Of a stretch of 64,000 nt of DNA, positions 63,318 to 64,000 are shown piece by piece (the first letter of the stretch is position 1; each line of letters opens with the position of its first letter). Both the position numbers and the translations under genes were made by a program. A model generated the notes under the pieces. It worked only from the letters and a program-made list of their open reading frames with translations. It was not told the DNA's origin and made no database searches. Origin of the DNA: Endozoicomonas sp. NE40 (lineage in GTDB: Bacteria > Pseudomonadota > Gammaproteobacteria > Pseudomonadales > Endozoicomonadaceae); contig NZ_JBEWTB010000002.1 in the NCBI RefSeq assembly GCF_040549045.1, forward strand, positions 3,646,501-3,710,500, written 5' to 3'.

Positions 63318-64000
63318 CCTGTTGCCGCCCAGGGATTGCACCGTATCAAGCTGCTCGTCGTTTTTAACCATTATAAGCCCGGCAAACCCAAGGGCATTGA
63401 CTGATATACCCTGATAACGATCACGGGTTCTGGGAATCATCATCATCCAGTGGTCGGTCATCAGAAGGTTATACGGGGCTGGGTGCTGCCCGGCCGGTTT
63501 GCCGGGATTAAGCTGGCTGATCATGGAGAGATAAAGTTTATAAACCTGTTCTGCTGTTTTTCCGGCAATATCGACCGTCAGGTTTGGAAAAGGAAGCGCC
63601 GGCAGGCGCTCTGGATTCTGGCTGATACGCTTCAGGGCTGCATCAACAGGCAGGGTGGCGGGTTGGGGAAATGCCTGAAAGTGCCGATGAGGCTGGCTGG
63701 CTCCCGCTTCCATACCACTGTTATAAAAAGCCAGCATCGGGAATGAACCCATGACCTGTAATATGGCATGAAACTCTTTTTCACCCAGCAATGTTTCCTG
63801 GGCTTCAAACTCTGGTGTAACCACCAGAAGATGATGATCCACCACATTGAATTTATTAAGCAGAACCACATGACCAGCTTGTAAATGGCAGATGTACAGT
63901 GCCTGCTCATAAGGAAGAAAAGGGTTTTTGCCTGTGTTTTTAGCGAACTTGTGGGAAGGTTTTTTGCGCAGGCTCGATAGCTTTCTGACTTCAAAAGGGA
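63294..64000 (-). CDS. ATP adenylyltransferase (Ap4A phosphorylase), N-terminus cut by window edge
   Basis: Open to the right edge, 235 codons in window. PFEVR and KNPFLPYEQALYICHL at the upstream end, HVVLLNKFNVVDHHLLVVTP, and the catalytic SQPHRHFQ (HxH) are features of APA1/APA2-type diadenosine tetraphosphate phosphorylases in the HIT superfamily, which split Ap4A to ATP and ADP. YNLLMTDHWMMMIPRTR closes the fold. The GTG at 63869 is not the true start because family sequence continues upstream. Confidence 0.9.
   Translation of the reverse strand, partial: PFEVRKLSSLRKKPSHKFAKNTGKNPFLPYEQALYICHLQAGHVVLLNKFNVVDHHLLVVTPEFEAQETLLGEKEFHAILQVMGSFPMLAFYNSGMEAGASQPHRHFQAFPQPATLPVDAALKRISQNPERLPALPFPNLTVDIAGKTAEQVYKLYLSMISQLNPGKPAGQHPAPYNLLMTDHWMMMIPRTRDRYQGISVNALGFAGLIMVKNDEQLDTVQSLGGNRLLAEVCT

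Overview
The window reads as chromosomal DNA of a marine, host-associated gammaproteobacterium of the Oceanospirillales/Endozoicomonas type. Housekeeping genes of gammaproteobacterial form (metG, mrp/apbC, long-form dapD with a yffB-type gene, rluE, srmB-like helicase, efpL/yeiP, yjaG, cpxRA, nhaD) alternate with many orphan genes. The orphans carry long polar N-termini, signal peptides or eukaryote-like domains (PP2C, SUKH, transglutaminase-like Cys-His-Asp, sulfatase), which fits a symbiont or host-associated lifestyle. The genus is an inference; there is no rRNA in the window to prove it.

Layout. 0-3.2 kb: SCP2-like protein and Fe-alcohol dehydrogenase (partial at the left edge), a TPP riboswitch in front of a THI5/NMT1-type pyrimidine synthase, then tag. 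3.2-9.1 kb: LysR regulator divergent from a DUF2798 membrane protein, a 1228-residue orphan protein and a two-helix membrane orphan. 9.5-20.1 kb: SlyD-type isomerase, secreted orphans, DUF457 membrane protein, trhO, a 196-bp palindromic element, SUKH protein, MATE exporter, DEAD helicase, nucleotidyltransferase. 20.1-33.6 kb: metG, a PP2C-domain protein, a DnaT/lambda-P replication pair, a Cys-His-Asp orphan, mrp, flavodoxin-like reductase, dCMP deaminase, CBS protein behind an FNR/Anr-type promoter, OmpA-like lipoprotein, yffB-dapD, a pentapeptide-repeat potassium channel, YbaK-like deacylase. 33.8-50 kb: nhaD, an RND permease without adaptor, two orphans, a complete RND adaptor-permease pair, and a cpxR-cpxA-nfi-yceB-like run with overlapping ends. 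50-64 kb: VanZ-like and rluE, a DASS anion transporter cut by a 1412-bp insertion sequence, DUF2788, two orphans in tandem, yjaG, efpL, DUF3301, a secreted sulfatase, alanine dehydrogenase, a GNAT protein and a partial Ap4A phosphorylase at the right edge.

The most notable items are: (1) a THI5-type suicide-enzyme candidate for HMP-P synthesis with its PLP lysine, histidine donor and CCCFC motif intact, placed under a TPP riboswitch; (2) an insertion sequence with perfect 20-bp ends, a 9-bp target duplication and an A_AAA_AAG minus-one frameshift signal, whose removal restores a 506-residue transporter frame; (3) a near-perfect 196-bp palindrome with a diverged half copy 27 kb away; (4) several effector-like orphans. 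I saw no CRISPR array, tRNA, rRNA or prophage structural genes.
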